Shown one piece after another: positions 8,536-16,923 of a stretch of DNA of 64,000 nucleotides; the stretch's first letter is position 1, and every line of letters begins with the position of its first letter. The stretch spans positions 124,001-188,000 of the forward strand of contig NZ_WBVO01000001.1 of the NCBI RefSeq assembly GCF_008933115.1, read 5' to 3'. A program made the position numbers and the translations under genes. The DNA is from Phaeocystidibacter luteus. GTDB taxonomy: Bacteria; Bacteroidota; Bacteroidia; Flavobacteriales; Schleiferiaceae. Under the pieces are notes generated by a model, which saw nothing but the letters and a program-made list of their open reading frames with translations, was not told the origin of the DNA and ran no database searches.

Positions 8536-9831
8536 ATGAAATCATTGAACATCCTTAAATCTGCTACACTTTTCGGCCTGATGGCTGTAAGTACAGTGGC
8601 GATGGCCCAGCAACCTCAAATGCAATACTATCGCACACCGGGTATTCAGGGGTTGAACGTATTTGAAACACCTAAGGACAATACCGTTCCATTCACAGGA
8701 ATGAAGGTTCGCGTAGGCGGTGACTTTGCACTTCAGTTTCAAGCCCTAAACCACTCAACTAATCCTGGAGATACTCTTGTAAACCTAGGTTCTAATTTCA
8801 ACCTTCCTACTGCAAACCTCAACATCGACGTTCAATTGGCCGACGGGGTACGCATGAACTTGGTGACCTACCTTTCTTCTCGTCACCACCCAGAAGCTTG
8901 GGTAAAAGGTGGTTACATCCAAATGGATAAACTCGACTTCATCAGCGATGGGTTCCTATCTGGATTCATGGACATCGCAACCATTAAGATTGGTTTGGAT
9001 GAAATCAACTACGGTGACGCGCACTTCCGCAGATCTGATAACGCGAGAGCTATCTACAATCCTTTTGTTGGTAACTACATTATGGATGCCTTCACAACGG
9101 AAGCATTCGGAGAAGTTAACCTTCAGTACAACGGCTTACTCGGTGTAGTAGGTTTGAGTAACGGTAACCTCAATCAATCTGTGAATGTGGGTGATGCTGA
9201 CCCAGCTCCATCTATCTACTTCAAGTTGGGTTACGACAAGCAAATGAATGATGATTTGCGTGTGCGCTTGACTGGATCATTTTTGAACAGCCCTAGCTAT
9301 GACAATGGACGTTACCTCTACAATGGCGACCGTACAGGTGCGCGCTACTATTGGGTGATGGTAGAGCAAGGTACTGGTGCAAATGGACGAGACGAGGACA
9401 ATTTCCGCAGCGGACGTTTCAGCCCTAACTTTAGAAAATTCACTAGCATTCAGGTGAACCCATTCATCAAGTATAAAGGAATCGAGTTCTTCGGCATCTA
9501 TGAAATGGTGAATGGCGACCAGGCAGACGCCGATGGAGCTAGAGGCGGATCTTATACCCAAATTGCGGCAGAGCTCATCTACCGATTCGGAAGCAAAGAG
9601 CAATTCTACGTAGGTGGACGTTACAACACAGTAGCTGGTAACGCCAACGAAAATGCAGAAGACATTAACATCGCACGTTACAACTTTGGTGTGGGCTGGT
9701 TCATGCTAGACAACGTGATGATTAAGGCAGAGTACATGAATCAAGACTACTCTGGCGACGGATTCACAGGCTCAGTATTCGAAGAAGGAAACTTCAACGG
9801 AGCTGTACTTGAAGCGGTTATTGGTTTCTAA
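8536..9831 (+). CDS. Outer-membrane beta-barrel protein, porin-like
   Basis: 431 residues with a signal peptide (ending AMAQ) and a long series of alternating-hydrophobic strands with aromatic girdles, ending in the C-terminal Phe (EAVIGF) usual for outer-membrane barrels. The pattern suggests about 16 strands and resembles phosphate-selective-porin-like proteins of Bacteroidota, but I cannot assign a substrate. It follows the yceI-like gene by 29 bp, so a shared operon and a shared envelope role are likely. Two successive hairpin terminators lie just downstream. Confidence 0.75.
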   Translation: MKSLNILKSATLFGLMAVSTVAMAQQPQMQYYRTPGIQGLNVFETPKDNTVPFTGMKVRVGGDFALQFQALNHSTNPGDTLVNLGSNFNLPTANLNIDVQLADGVRMNLVTYLSSRHHPEAWVKGGYIQMDKLDFISDGFLSGFMDIATIKIGLDEINYGDAHFRRSDNARAIYNPFVGNYIMDAFTTEAFGEVNLQYNGLLGVVGLSNGNLNQSVNVGDADPAPSIYFKLGYDKQMNDDLRVRLTGSFLNSPSYDNGRYLYNGDRTGARYYWVMVEQGTGANGRDEDNFRSGRFSPNFRKFTSIQVNPFIKYKGIEFFGIYEMVNGDQADADGARGGSYTQIAAELIYRFGSKEQFYVGGRYNTVAGNANENAEDINIARYNFGVGWFMLDNVMIKAEYMNQDYSGDGFTGSVFEEGNFNGAVLEAVIGF

Positions 9832-9849
9832 ATCCTTGTTAAACGGTGT

Positions 9850-9881
9850 GAAGGGCGTTCTCCGGGACGTCCTTCCTTTTT
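9850..9881 (+). terminator. Rho-independent terminator after the porin-like gene
   Basis: Inverted repeat 9850-9858 with 9867-9875 (GAAGGGCGT / ACGTCCTTC, one G-T pair), loop of 8 nt, then CTTTTT. Placed 19 bp after the stop codon. Confidence 0.8.
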
Positions 9882-9908
9882 GAGAAATCAAACCGTGAAA
9901 CTGTGAGG

Positions 9909-9936
9909 AATGACGTCCATTATGGGCGTCATTTTT
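9909..9936 (+). terminator. Second terminator hairpin
   Basis: Inverted repeat 9909-9918 with 9924-9933 (AATGACGTCC / GGGCGTCATT, one G-T pair), 5-nt loop, followed by T residues. It backs up the first terminator and insulates the next gene. Confidence 0.75.
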
Positions 9937-9938
9937 CG

Positions 9939-9967
9939 TTGATAACCGTCAGAAATATTCTAATTTG
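9939..9967 (+). promoter_or_regulatory. Bacteroidota-type promoter of the acetyltransferase gene
   Basis: TTG at 9939-9941 and TAATTTG at 9961-9967, separated by 19 bp, fit the -33/-7 promoter of Bacteroidota (the -7 is one base shorter than TAnnTTTG). The ATG is only 5 bp beyond, so the transcript may be leaderless or nearly so. Confidence 0.55.
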
Positions 9968-9972
9968 CGCGA

Positions 9973-10548
9973 ATGAAAGCAGACTACTTTGCCCACGAAT
10001 CAGCCGTGATTGATGAAGGTGCATCCATTGGCGCGGGAACCAAGATTTGGCATTTCTCGCACATCATGCCCGATTGCGAAATCGGTACGAATTGCAACAT
10101 CGGACAGAATGTTGTGATTTCCCCAAATGTTAAACTTGGGCGAAATGTGAAGATTCAAAACAACGTGTCGGTTTACACAGGAGTGATTTGCGAGGACGAT
10201 GTTTTCCTCGGGCCGTCGTGCGTATTTACCAACGTGAGTATTCCTAGATCTGCTATCAACCGTCGATCTGAATACGAGCAAACGATAGTTCGAAAAGGGG
10301 CTTCAATAGGCGCCAATGCTACGATTGTCTGTGGAGTTGAGATTGGCCAATATGGATTTATCGGTGCCGGCGCTGTAGTAACGAAGGACGTTCCTGCACA
10401 CGCTTTGGTGGTTGGAAATCCTGCTAGACAGCTAGGCTGGATGTCAAGAGCCGGTTACAGATTACACTTTGACAATTCAGGCAAAGCTAAGTGTGAGGGC
10501 AGTGGAGAGCTATACGAACTCCGTGATGGAGCCGTTTTCCTGCTTTAA
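9973..10548 (+). CDS. Left-handed beta-helix N-acetyltransferase, WlbB/WbpD-like
   Basis: 191 residues built of hexapeptide repeats ([49 protein letters not shown]) ending in [16 protein letters not shown]. The arrangement closely matches WlbB/WbpD, which acetylate the 3-amino group of UDP-2-acetamido-3-amino-2,3-dideoxy-glucuronate for surface polysaccharide. The [13 protein letters not shown] segment and the catalytic-region His in KIWHFSH are in the expected places. Unusually, no other genes of that sugar pathway are next to it, so the exact substrate is inferred. It is a single-gene unit with its own promoter and terminators upstream. Confidence 0.82.
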   Translation: MKADYFAHESAVIDEGASIGAGTKIWHFSHIMPDCEIGTNCNIGQNVVISPNVKLGRNVKIQNNVSVYTGVICEDDVFLGPSCVFTNVSIPRSAINRRSEYEQTIVRKGASIGANATIVCGVEIGQYGFIGAGAVVTKDVPAHALVVGNPARQLGWMSRAGYRLHFDNSGKAKCEGSGELYELRDGAVFLL

Positions 10549-10655
10549 TTGTGAACATTGATACGGGGGTGATTGTCTTATTGATGCCATGAGGGTAAAA
10601 TCTCAAGGCTTTGGTTATTTTCGCAATCCCGTCACTAACCCAAGAGAAAAACTAT

Positions 10656-11810
10656 ATGCAAACCACGATGTCACCAGAAAGAGCAGAAGCACTTAAATTC
10701 GTTCGCGACAGCGCACGCTCTTTCGCCGAAACTCATATCCGTCCACATGTTATGGAATGGGATGAGAGTCAGACTTTTCCAGTGGAACTTTTCAAACAAA
10801 TGGGACAACAAGGCTTTATGGGCGTGTTGGTTCCAGAAGAACTTGGAGGCTCAGGAATGGGTTACCAAGAATACATCACCATCATTGAGGAAATCGCTCA
10901 GGTTTGTGGCTCAATTGGACTTTCGGTTGCCGCACACAACAGCCTTTGCACCAATCACATCCTCACTTTCGGAACAGAAGAGCAAAAGAAGAAGTGGATT
11001 CCTAAGCTAGCTACTGCAGAGCACATCGGTGCATGGGGTCTAACTGAAACAGGCACTGGTTCGGATGCAGGAGGTATGAGTACCACAGCCGTACTTGAAG
11101 GAGATGAGTGGGTACTCAATGGATCGAAGAACTTTATCACCCACGCCATTTCTGGCGATATAGCAGTTGTTATTGCCCGCACAGGCGAGAAGGGCGACTC
11201 ACATGGAATGTCGGCTTTCGTTGTGGAAAAAGGAACTCCTGGATTTACCGGAGGAAAGAAGGAGAACAAACTTGGTATGCGAGCATCGGAGACGGCTTGC
11301 TTGTTCTTCGACAACTGTCGTATTCCTAAAGAGAATATGCTCGGTAAAGAAGGAGAAGGATTCATTCAGGCAATGAAGATACTCGACGGTGGTAGAATTT
11401 CCATCGCAGCACTTTCACTAGGAATTGCAAGAGGTGCTTATAACGCCGCAAAAGCGTATGCTAAGGAGCGTGAGCAATTCGGACAGTCAATTTCTAAGTT
11501 CCAGGCCATCGGTTTTAAACTTGCTGATATGGCTACGAAGATCCATGCTGCAGAACTTATGACTCGACACGCTGGGGAGCTCAAGGATGCTGGTAAACCA
11601 ATGACCCAAGAGTCGGCCATGGCCAAATACTACGCTTCTGAAATTTCGGTTGAAGTTTCAACAGATGGTATCCAGATTCACGGTGGATATGGATACACTA
11701 AGGATTATCCAGCCGAGAAGTTCTACAGAGATTCGAAGCTTTGCACGATTGGTGAGGGAACATCAGAAATTCAGAAACTGGTGATTTCTAGAAACTTGTT
11801 GAGAGAATAA
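10656..11810 (+). CDS. Acyl-CoA dehydrogenase
   Basis: 385 residues from the ATG at 10656 (an upstream GTG at 10611 would add 15 residues with no family match). The FAD-dependent fold is clear: [13 protein letters not shown] at the start, the FAD-binding [39 protein letters not shown]-like segment, [10 protein letters not shown] and [13 protein letters not shown]. The catalytic-base Glu lies in GEGTSEIQ, the position used by short/medium-chain butyryl-CoA-type dehydrogenases. It catalyses alpha,beta-dehydrogenation of acyl-CoA and passes electrons to ETF. Chain-length preference cannot be read. It stands alone between the acetyltransferase and an Nramp-like gene and ends at a strong terminator. 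Confidence 0.92.
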   Translation: MQTTMSPERAEALKFVRDSARSFAETHIRPHVMEWDESQTFPVELFKQMGQQGFMGVLVPEELGGSGMGYQEYITIIEEIAQVCGSIGLSVAAHNSLCTNHILTFGTEEQKKKWIPKLATAEHIGAWGLTETGTGSDAGGMSTTAVLEGDEWVLNGSKNFITHAISGDIAVVIARTGEKGDSHGMSAFVVEKGTPGFTGGKKENKLGMRASETACLFFDNCRIPKENMLGKEGEGFIQAMKILDGGRISIAALSLGIARGAYNAAKAYAKEREQFGQSISKFQAIGFKLADMATKIHAAELMTRHAGELKDAGKPMTQESAMAKYYASEISVEVSTDGIQIHGGYGYTKDYPAEKFYRDSKLCTIGEGTSEIQKLVISRNLLRE

Positions 11811-11831
11811 GCTCATTATACAAATACTCAC

Positions 11832-11868
11832 AATCCCGCTGCGCGAAAGTTCAGCGGGATTTTTTGTT
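11832..11868 (+). terminator. Rho-independent terminator after acyl-CoA dehydrogenase
   Basis: A perfect 10-bp inverted repeat, 11832-11841 (AATCCCGCTG) with 11852-11861, is followed by a T run. Confidence 0.9.
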
Positions 11869-11896
11869 TTGCCATAAGCGTGTCTATCTTGCCCCG

Positions 11897-13102
11897 ATGA
11901 GAAAGTATCTCGGTCCTGGTATTCTTTTCGCGGCCACAGCCATTGGGGTTTCACATTTAGTACAATCTACTCGAGCTGGGGCGGATTATGGATGGAGTTT
12001 CCTGTGGATTATTCTCTTGGCTAATGTCCTCAAGTTCCCCTTCTTCGAATTCGGAACTCGTTACGCGAACGCCACGGGGGAGTCGCTCATTGAAGGGTAC
12101 AGGAAATTGGGGAAGTGGGCGGTTGTGCTCTATGCTGCGACCACCTTATCGTCAATGTTTACGGTTACAGCAGCCGTATCGATCGTTACGGCGGGCCTAT
12201 TTGCTCAATTGGTAGGATGGGAAGGTTCCTTCGGACTACTTACAGTCGCCATCTTCGCACTCTGTTTCGTTTGGCTATCCTTGGGGAAATACAAGTTCCT
12301 CGATAGGAGTATCAAGGTGATTATTGGTATTCTCTTCCTGAGCACTGTAGCAGCATTTGTTACTACTGCATTGAATACAGGGCTCCATCCCGAATGGAGT
12401 ACCGCGCCAGATTGGGGGGAGATTACGGATGTCTCTTTCACGTTAGCTCTAGTAGGATGGATGCCAACGGCGGTAGACTTGAGCGTGTGGAATAGCATCT
12501 GGACCGTCAATAAAATGAAGGGGAGAGATGTGGGAGCCAACCTAAAGGAAGTTCTTCGAGAGTTTCATTTGGGATATTGGTTGTCGGCAGTTTCGGCCCT
12601 GCTCTTTTTGGGATTGGGAACTATGCTGATGTACAATTCGTCTGAAGACCTTCCTGCGGGAGCTGTAGGATTTGCTGGCGCTTTGGTCGACTTGTATGCC
12701 GTTGCGCTTGGACCGGGATTCAAATCCATTATCGTTGTAGCTGCCACGGCGGCGATGTTCAGTACTACGCTGAGCGTGTTTGATGGATATGGAAGAACAA
12801 CACGTAGGTTGGTTCGTGCATTATTGCCAACCGTGCATTTCTCATACTGGATTGCGTTAGGGGTTGTTGCAGTAGGAGGGTGGCTGTTGGTGGTGACCTA
12901 TCAGGACAAAATGCGCGAGCTGGTTGACCTGGCGATGCTCATATCGTTGGTGATTGCGCCTATCATTGCGGTGCTTAATCACAAGCTCGTTCACTCATCC
13001 ACATTTCCGTTGACGCATCGACCTGGAAAGCCGATGACACTATGGTCCTATGTGGGAATAGTGGCATTAGTACTATTGTCGGGGGCTTACCTCTTATATT
13101 GA
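11897..13102 (+). CDS. Nramp-superfamily membrane transporter, divergent (no DPGN/MPH motif)
   Basis: 401 residues from the ATG at 11897, with about 11 hydrophobic helices and an Nramp-like frame: KYLGPGILFAATAIG at the start, RAGADYGWSFLW, helix-6-like ALVGWMPTAVDLSVW and a later ATAAMFSTTLSVFDG. Classic Nramp proteins carry DPGN in helix 1 and MPH in helix 6 to bind Mn/Fe. Here the helix 1 region reads GVSHLVQSTRAG and helix 6 reads WMPTAV, so the usual metal ligands are absent. It therefore belongs to a divergent branch whose substrate is unknown; other ions or no Mn transport are possible. It is monocistronic. A TTG-type -33 and TATCTTG lie upstream but are weak. Confidence 0.78.
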   Translation: MRKYLGPGILFAATAIGVSHLVQSTRAGADYGWSFLWIILLANVLKFPFFEFGTRYANATGESLIEGYRKLGKWAVVLYAATTLSSMFTVTAAVSIVTAGLFAQLVGWEGSFGLLTVAIFALCFVWLSLGKYKFLDRSIKVIIGILFLSTVAAFVTTALNTGLHPEWSTAPDWGEITDVSFTLALVGWMPTAVDLSVWNSIWTVNKMKGRDVGANLKEVLREFHLGYWLSAVSALLFLGLGTMLMYNSSEDLPAGAVGFAGALVDLYAVALGPGFKSIIVVAATAAMFSTTLSVFDGYGRTTRRLVRALLPTVHFSYWIALGVVAVGGWLLVVTYQDKMRELVDLAMLISLVIAPIIAVLNHKLVHSSTFPLTHRPGKPMTLWSYVGIVALVLLSGAYLLY

Positions 13103-13205
13103 CAGATTGCTCAGATACCTGTCTTTCGCATTAACATCCTCAAAGTTCGCGTTGAATAAATTGTTAAGACTCTTTACATGAACCGTTCTAAAACTTACAC
13201 TCAAA

Positions 13206-13225
13206 GTGGTATTTTAGCGGGTAAA
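13206..13225 (+). promoter_or_regulatory. 20-bp upstream motif shared by the two paralogous giants (copy 1)
   Basis: GTGGTAT, five variable bases, then CGGGTAAA, ending 14 bp before the ATG at 13240. The same layout recurs at 16886-16905 before the paralogue. It overlaps where a -7 element would lie (TATTTTAG), so it may be promoter or an operator. Confidence 0.4.
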
Positions 13226-13239
13226 CATCGATGAATTAG

Positions 13240-16200
13240 ATGATGAGAAAGTTATTATTAGTAGCGATTGGACTGATGTTCTCTATGCAGAGCTTCGGTT
13301 CACACCTATTGGGAGGTGAAGTTTGGTGGCGTTGTATCACAACCGGTCCACAAGCTGGAAAGTACCATTTTTACCTTCGTCTATACCGAGATTGTAGTGG
13401 TGCTTCCATGCCATCGGGAAACCAAACCATCAATGGTGGTCCGCTTGGAAGTATGACTGTAACTACGCTTACTGACGTAAGTGACCCATACTATGTGGTT
13501 GGGGGATATCCAAGAGATGCCTCGCCTGATTGCGCTGGTGGATCAAGTATCAACTGTGCGACTGCCACAACTCCAGGTTCGGGTGCGATTGAAGAAGCCG
13601 TTTGGAGAACTCCGACACCTGTTACATTGAGCGGTGTGCCGCCAGCAGCGGGTTGGACATTCAGCTGGTCTTCTTGTTGTCGACCTGCTACGGCCAACCT
13701 TCAAGGTCAGCCTGGTTACTTCCTTCGCGCAACTATGTATCCGTATAACGACGGAACTGGTAACAGAAACGCGAACCCTTGCTACGACTCATCACCACGA
13801 TTCTTGGAGATTCCTAAAGTTGTGACTTGTACCGGATATGAGTTCGCGTACAACAACTTTGCATTTGACCAAGAATTGGATTCACTTCACTTCGATTGGG
13901 CACCACCACTCACTGCAGCAACTACTTCTGCAACCTTTGTTGGCGGTTACTCAACGAACAACCCTGTTCCAGGTATTCAAAACTTTGCTCAGGATGCAGG
14001 CCAGGTGACCATCAATACATCGCTTACGGGGCAGTATGCTACCTGTATGCGTGTAGATGCTTACAAGTTCGGACAGCGCGTTGCGTCTATTTTCCGTGAC
14101 ATTCCTATTGTACTTGTAGGTTGTGCGGGTGTGAGTAACAATCCACCTTCACTTGATGTAATTAACGATCCGCTTCCAGCACCACAGCTTACTCCAGTAG
14201 TGAATGGTGGTGATACGATTTACTGGGATATGACCGTAACTGCTGGTGAGTACATTCACTTCAAAATGCAGTCTCAGGACAATGACTTCCTACCGAACTT
14301 CATTCCACAAACCATTAAGTTTATCGGAGTAGGAGGTAACCTCGGCGAGCCGATGAACAGCACAACGAACTGTCTGTTCCAAGCTCCATGTGCTACGGTA
14401 ACGCCAATAGCACCGCAGTCGAGCTACAGTTCTTCACTTACGAACAACGTGGAATTCGACTGGCAGACGACATGTGATCACTTGTCCTATCAAGCTAGTG
14501 CCGGTGGGTCAAGACGAAACCAGTATCTCTTCTACTTTAAGATGGAGGATAACAGTTGTCCTGCACCATCCTTTAAGTTGATTACAGCAAGAATTACGGT
14601 TGAAAGTCCAGCTCCGGTACCGCCGGACATGACTAACGCTTGTATCTCAGCTAATATCGACGGTTCGATTACCTTCGATTATGGAGCTCCTGCTCCGGCA
14701 GATACAGGTCAGAATTTTGACTACTACGTAATTTTCCGAGGCGGAAATGGTACGCCGTTTACTCCGTATGATACGGTTACTGACTACTCTCAGTTGTCGT
14801 ACACCGACCAAACACCACTTACGGGGAACAATTTCTATTATGTTAGAACATTCGGTGGTTGTGATCAAGAGTCACTTTCATCAGATACACTTTCTGCTAT
14901 TAATGTTACCGTAACTCCTTTCCCTGCTACGAATCCATACGTGGCTAACTTGAACTGGAACCAGCCAAGATACCACGGCTACAATGGTACCTATCAAGTA
15001 TGGCGTGCCGTTTCAGGTTCTGGTAACTATGCTATGGTAACTACTACTACGGATACATTCTTTAGCGACACCGTTCCATTCTGTGGAGAGCTCTTGGATT
15101 ATCAGATTCGTATCGACAGCGCTTGTGAGTCCTTTGTGGATTCCGGCTATTTCGCCGATCAAATCAACCAAGATCAATTGGATATTGGTTATGCGACCGT
15201 AACAGGTGGTCAAGCTCAGTTGATTTGGCCAGCTACGAATTATGGCGATGTAACAGAATACATCATTCTTCAAAGACAACCAGGTGTAGGTTGGGTTAAC
15301 GTGGACCAAGTGCCAGTGGGTACTGCAGTGCCATACATCGTGCCTACATCTACAGCCGGTCAGCAAGCAGAAACATACAAAGTCGTTTCCCTTGACAGTT
15401 GTGGAAACCAGAGCTCCGACCTCGTCGTGCCTGCACACACAACCATGTACCTCGATGGAGATCTAAATCCATGCGATGGAATTATGGTCCTCAAGTGGAA
15501 CAACTACGTTGGATGGGACGGCGGTGTGGATAACTATCAGATTATGGCTGATGTCATTCCACCAACTGGAGCACCTCAAACAGGTGTGCTCATCGGCACC
15601 AATGTGGGTGACGATACAACATTCGTTCATCAGAATATGATTTCAGGCGCACAGTACTGCTACTATATTGTAGCAACGGACACGGCTGGAACAACAACAA
15701 GTACATCGAGTGAGTTGTGTATCAACTCTAGTATCGTTGTAGGATCACGTCTCCAATACATGGCGCGTACTACGGTGAACGTGGACGGCTCTGTAGAAAC
15801 ATGGGCGTTTATCGACCAAAATGCTGACGTTGATGAGTACATGGTTCAGCGTGCAGAAGATGACTTTGGACCTTGGATTACCATTGGTATCGTTCCAAAG
15901 CCGACAGCTGCTCCATACCAAGTTCGCTTCACAGACTTCAGTGCAAATACAGACGCATCACGCTACGTATATCGCATCCGTAGTATGAACGAGTGTGGAA
16001 GCATCGATACAGTATCTAACTTCGGTACAAACCTTCTTCTAGAGGTTTCTCCGAACGATAACCTCACGAACCAACTTCGTTGGAACCGCTACCGCGATTA
16101 CGGGGGTACTGTGAGCTACAATGTTTATCGCAAGCAAGAAAACGCAGCCGCGTGGGTTCTTGTAGAAAGCGGAATTGGTGATACAGCGTACACGGATAAC

Positions 16201-16620
16201 ATTCGTTCATTTGCTCAAGGCAACGGACAGTTCTGCTATCGTGTAGCTGCGGTTGAAGCAAACAACCCACTTGGGTTTGTAGATGAGAACGGAGGTCCAA
16301 TGACTTCATTCTCGAACTCGCTTTGCATCGACCACGACGCACGTGGATTCTTCCCTAAGGCGTTCCGTCCAAACAGTGCTGTTCCTGAGAACCGTGTTTG
16401 GAAACCAGTGAACCTCTTTGAAGATCCAGACCAGTACCTACTCGTTATTCAGAACCGTTGGGGTCAAGAAGTATTCCGTACTACTGATCCAGACGCTGGA
16501 TGGGACGGATGCTATCAAGGTGAAGCTGCCCAGATGGGCGTGTACCAGTACATTGTTCGCTACAGAGCCGAAGAAGGCAAGCAACAAGAAGTACGAGGAA
16601 CGTTCACACTGATCGAATAG
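13240..16620 (+). CDS. Giant secreted protein with fibronectin-like domains and T9SS type B sorting domain
   Basis: 1126 residues with a signal peptide (MMRKLLLVAIGLMFSMQSFGS) followed by HLLGGEVWW, the start seen in many large Bacteroidota surface proteins. The N-terminal third is a Cys-rich module (CRPATANLQG, WTFSWSSCC). The middle carries repeated fibronectin type III-like units (YQVWRAVSGSGNY, YYVIFRGG, YMVQRAEDDFGPW, YNVYRKQENAAAW). The last 90 residues (FFPKAFRPNSAVPENRVW ... NRWGQEVF ... GVYQYIVRYR) are the gliding-motility-associated C-terminal (CHU_C, type B) sorting domain. The product should be exported by T9SS and stay at the surface; adhesion or gliding accessory function is inference. 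It is a tandem paralogue of the next gene, ending at its own terminator. Confidence 0.88.
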   Translation: MMRKLLLVAIGLMFSMQSFGSHLLGGEVWWRCITTGPQAGKYHFYLRLYRDCSGASMPSGNQTINGGPLGSMTVTTLTDVSDPYYVVGGYPRDASPDCAGGSSINCATATTPGSGAIEEAVWRTPTPVTLSGVPPAAGWTFSWSSCCRPATANLQGQPGYFLRATMYPYNDGTGNRNANPCYDSSPRFLEIPKVVTCTGYEFAYNNFAFDQELDSLHFDWAPPLTAATTSATFVGGYSTNNPVPGIQNFAQDAGQVTINTSLTGQYATCMRVDAYKFGQRVASIFRDIPIVLVGCAGVSNNPPSLDVINDPLPAPQLTPVVNGGDTIYWDMTVTAGEYIHFKMQSQDNDFLPNFIPQTIKFIGVGGNLGEPMNSTTNCLFQAPCATVTPIAPQSSYSSSLTNNVEFDWQTTCDHLSYQASAGGSRRNQYLFYFKMEDNSCPAPSFKLITARITVESPAPVPPDMTNACISANIDGSITFDYGAPAPADTGQNFDYYVIFRGGNGTPFTPYDTVTDYSQLSYTDQTPLTGNNFYYVRTFGGCDQESLSSDTLSAINVTVTPFPATNPYVANLNWNQPRYHGYNGTYQVWRAVSGSGNYAMVTTTTDTFFSDTVPFCGELLDYQIRIDSACESFVDSGYFADQINQDQLDIGYATVTGGQAQLIWPATNYGDVTEYIILQRQPGVGWVNVDQVPVGTAVPYIVPTSTAGQQAETYKVVSLDSCGNQSSDLVVPAHTTMYLDGDLNPCDGIMVLKWNNYVGWDGGVDNYQIMADVIPPTGAPQTGVLIGTNVGDDTTFVHQNMISGAQYCYYIVATDTAGTTTSTSSELCINSSIVVGSRLQYMARTTVNVDGSVETWAFIDQNADVDEYMVQRAEDDFGPWITIGIVPKPTAAPYQVRFTDFSANTDASRYVYRIRSMNECGSIDTVSNFGTNLLLEVSPNDNLTNQLRWNRYRDYGGTVSYNVYRKQENAAAWVLVESGIGDTAYTDNIRSFAQGNGQFCYRVAAVEANNPLGFVDENGGPMTSFSNSLCIDHDARGFFPKAFRPNSAVPENRVWKPVNLFEDPDQYLLVIQNRWGQEVFRTTDPDAGWDGCYQGEAAQMGVYQYIVRYRAEEGKQQEVRGTFTLIE

Positions 16621-16640
16621 AAACAATCCTCATTTCATTG

Positions 16641-16674
16641 GAAATCCCTGCCATTCGGCGGGGATTTCTTTTTT
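16641..16674 (+). terminator. Rho-independent terminator between the paralogous giants
   Basis: 12-bp stem 16641-16652 with 16657-16668 (GAAATCCCTGCC / GGCGGGGATTTC, one G-T pair), loop ATTC, followed by a run of T. Confidence 0.9.
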
Positions 16675-16885
16675 GGAGATAACCGTAAGTTGGATTCGTT
16701 CCAACACCTCCTTCGCAATGTGGAAGAGGGTCCGATTATATGGTCACCATGTCTTCTGATTGAGTATTGGAAATATGGAACTATCGTTTTCAGTAAGCCA
16801 ATTGTACATGTTGCTGAGGGAGCGATTACTCTCGAAATTTTGCTTTTACTGGCTAGCGTCCAAATCGCTTTGAGCCTAGGTTTTC

Positions 16886-16905
16886 GTGGTATACATTCGG
16901 GTAAA
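16886..16905 (+). promoter_or_regulatory. 20-bp upstream motif shared by the two paralogous giants (copy 2)
   Basis: GTGGTAT-N5-CGGGTAAA again, ending 18 bp before the ATG at 16924; both conserved blocks are identical to copy 1 with the same internal spacing. Confidence 0.4.
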
Positions 16906-16923
16906 ATTCATTACCATCAGACT

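Larger units (their letters stand above)
16621..16923. other. Intergenic spacer between the two giant paralogues
   Basis: About 300 bp holding the terminator of the first gene and the shared 20-bp motif. A frame open back to a TTG at 16690 runs into the second gene, but its first 78 residues have no signal peptide order or similarity to the paralogue, so I treat it as noncoding. Confidence 0.6.

Noticed and set aside
10955-11365. Minus-strand 136-residue frame within the acyl-CoA dehydrogenase gene
   Set aside because: It overlaps conserved FAD-binding motifs on the plus strand; Ser/Pro-rich content is typical of antisense shadow.
16690-16923. Long in-frame N-terminal extension of the second giant (TTG at 16690)
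   Set aside because: The signal peptide and the similarity to the paralogue start at the ATG 16924; the extension has no match and crosses the shared upstream motif.
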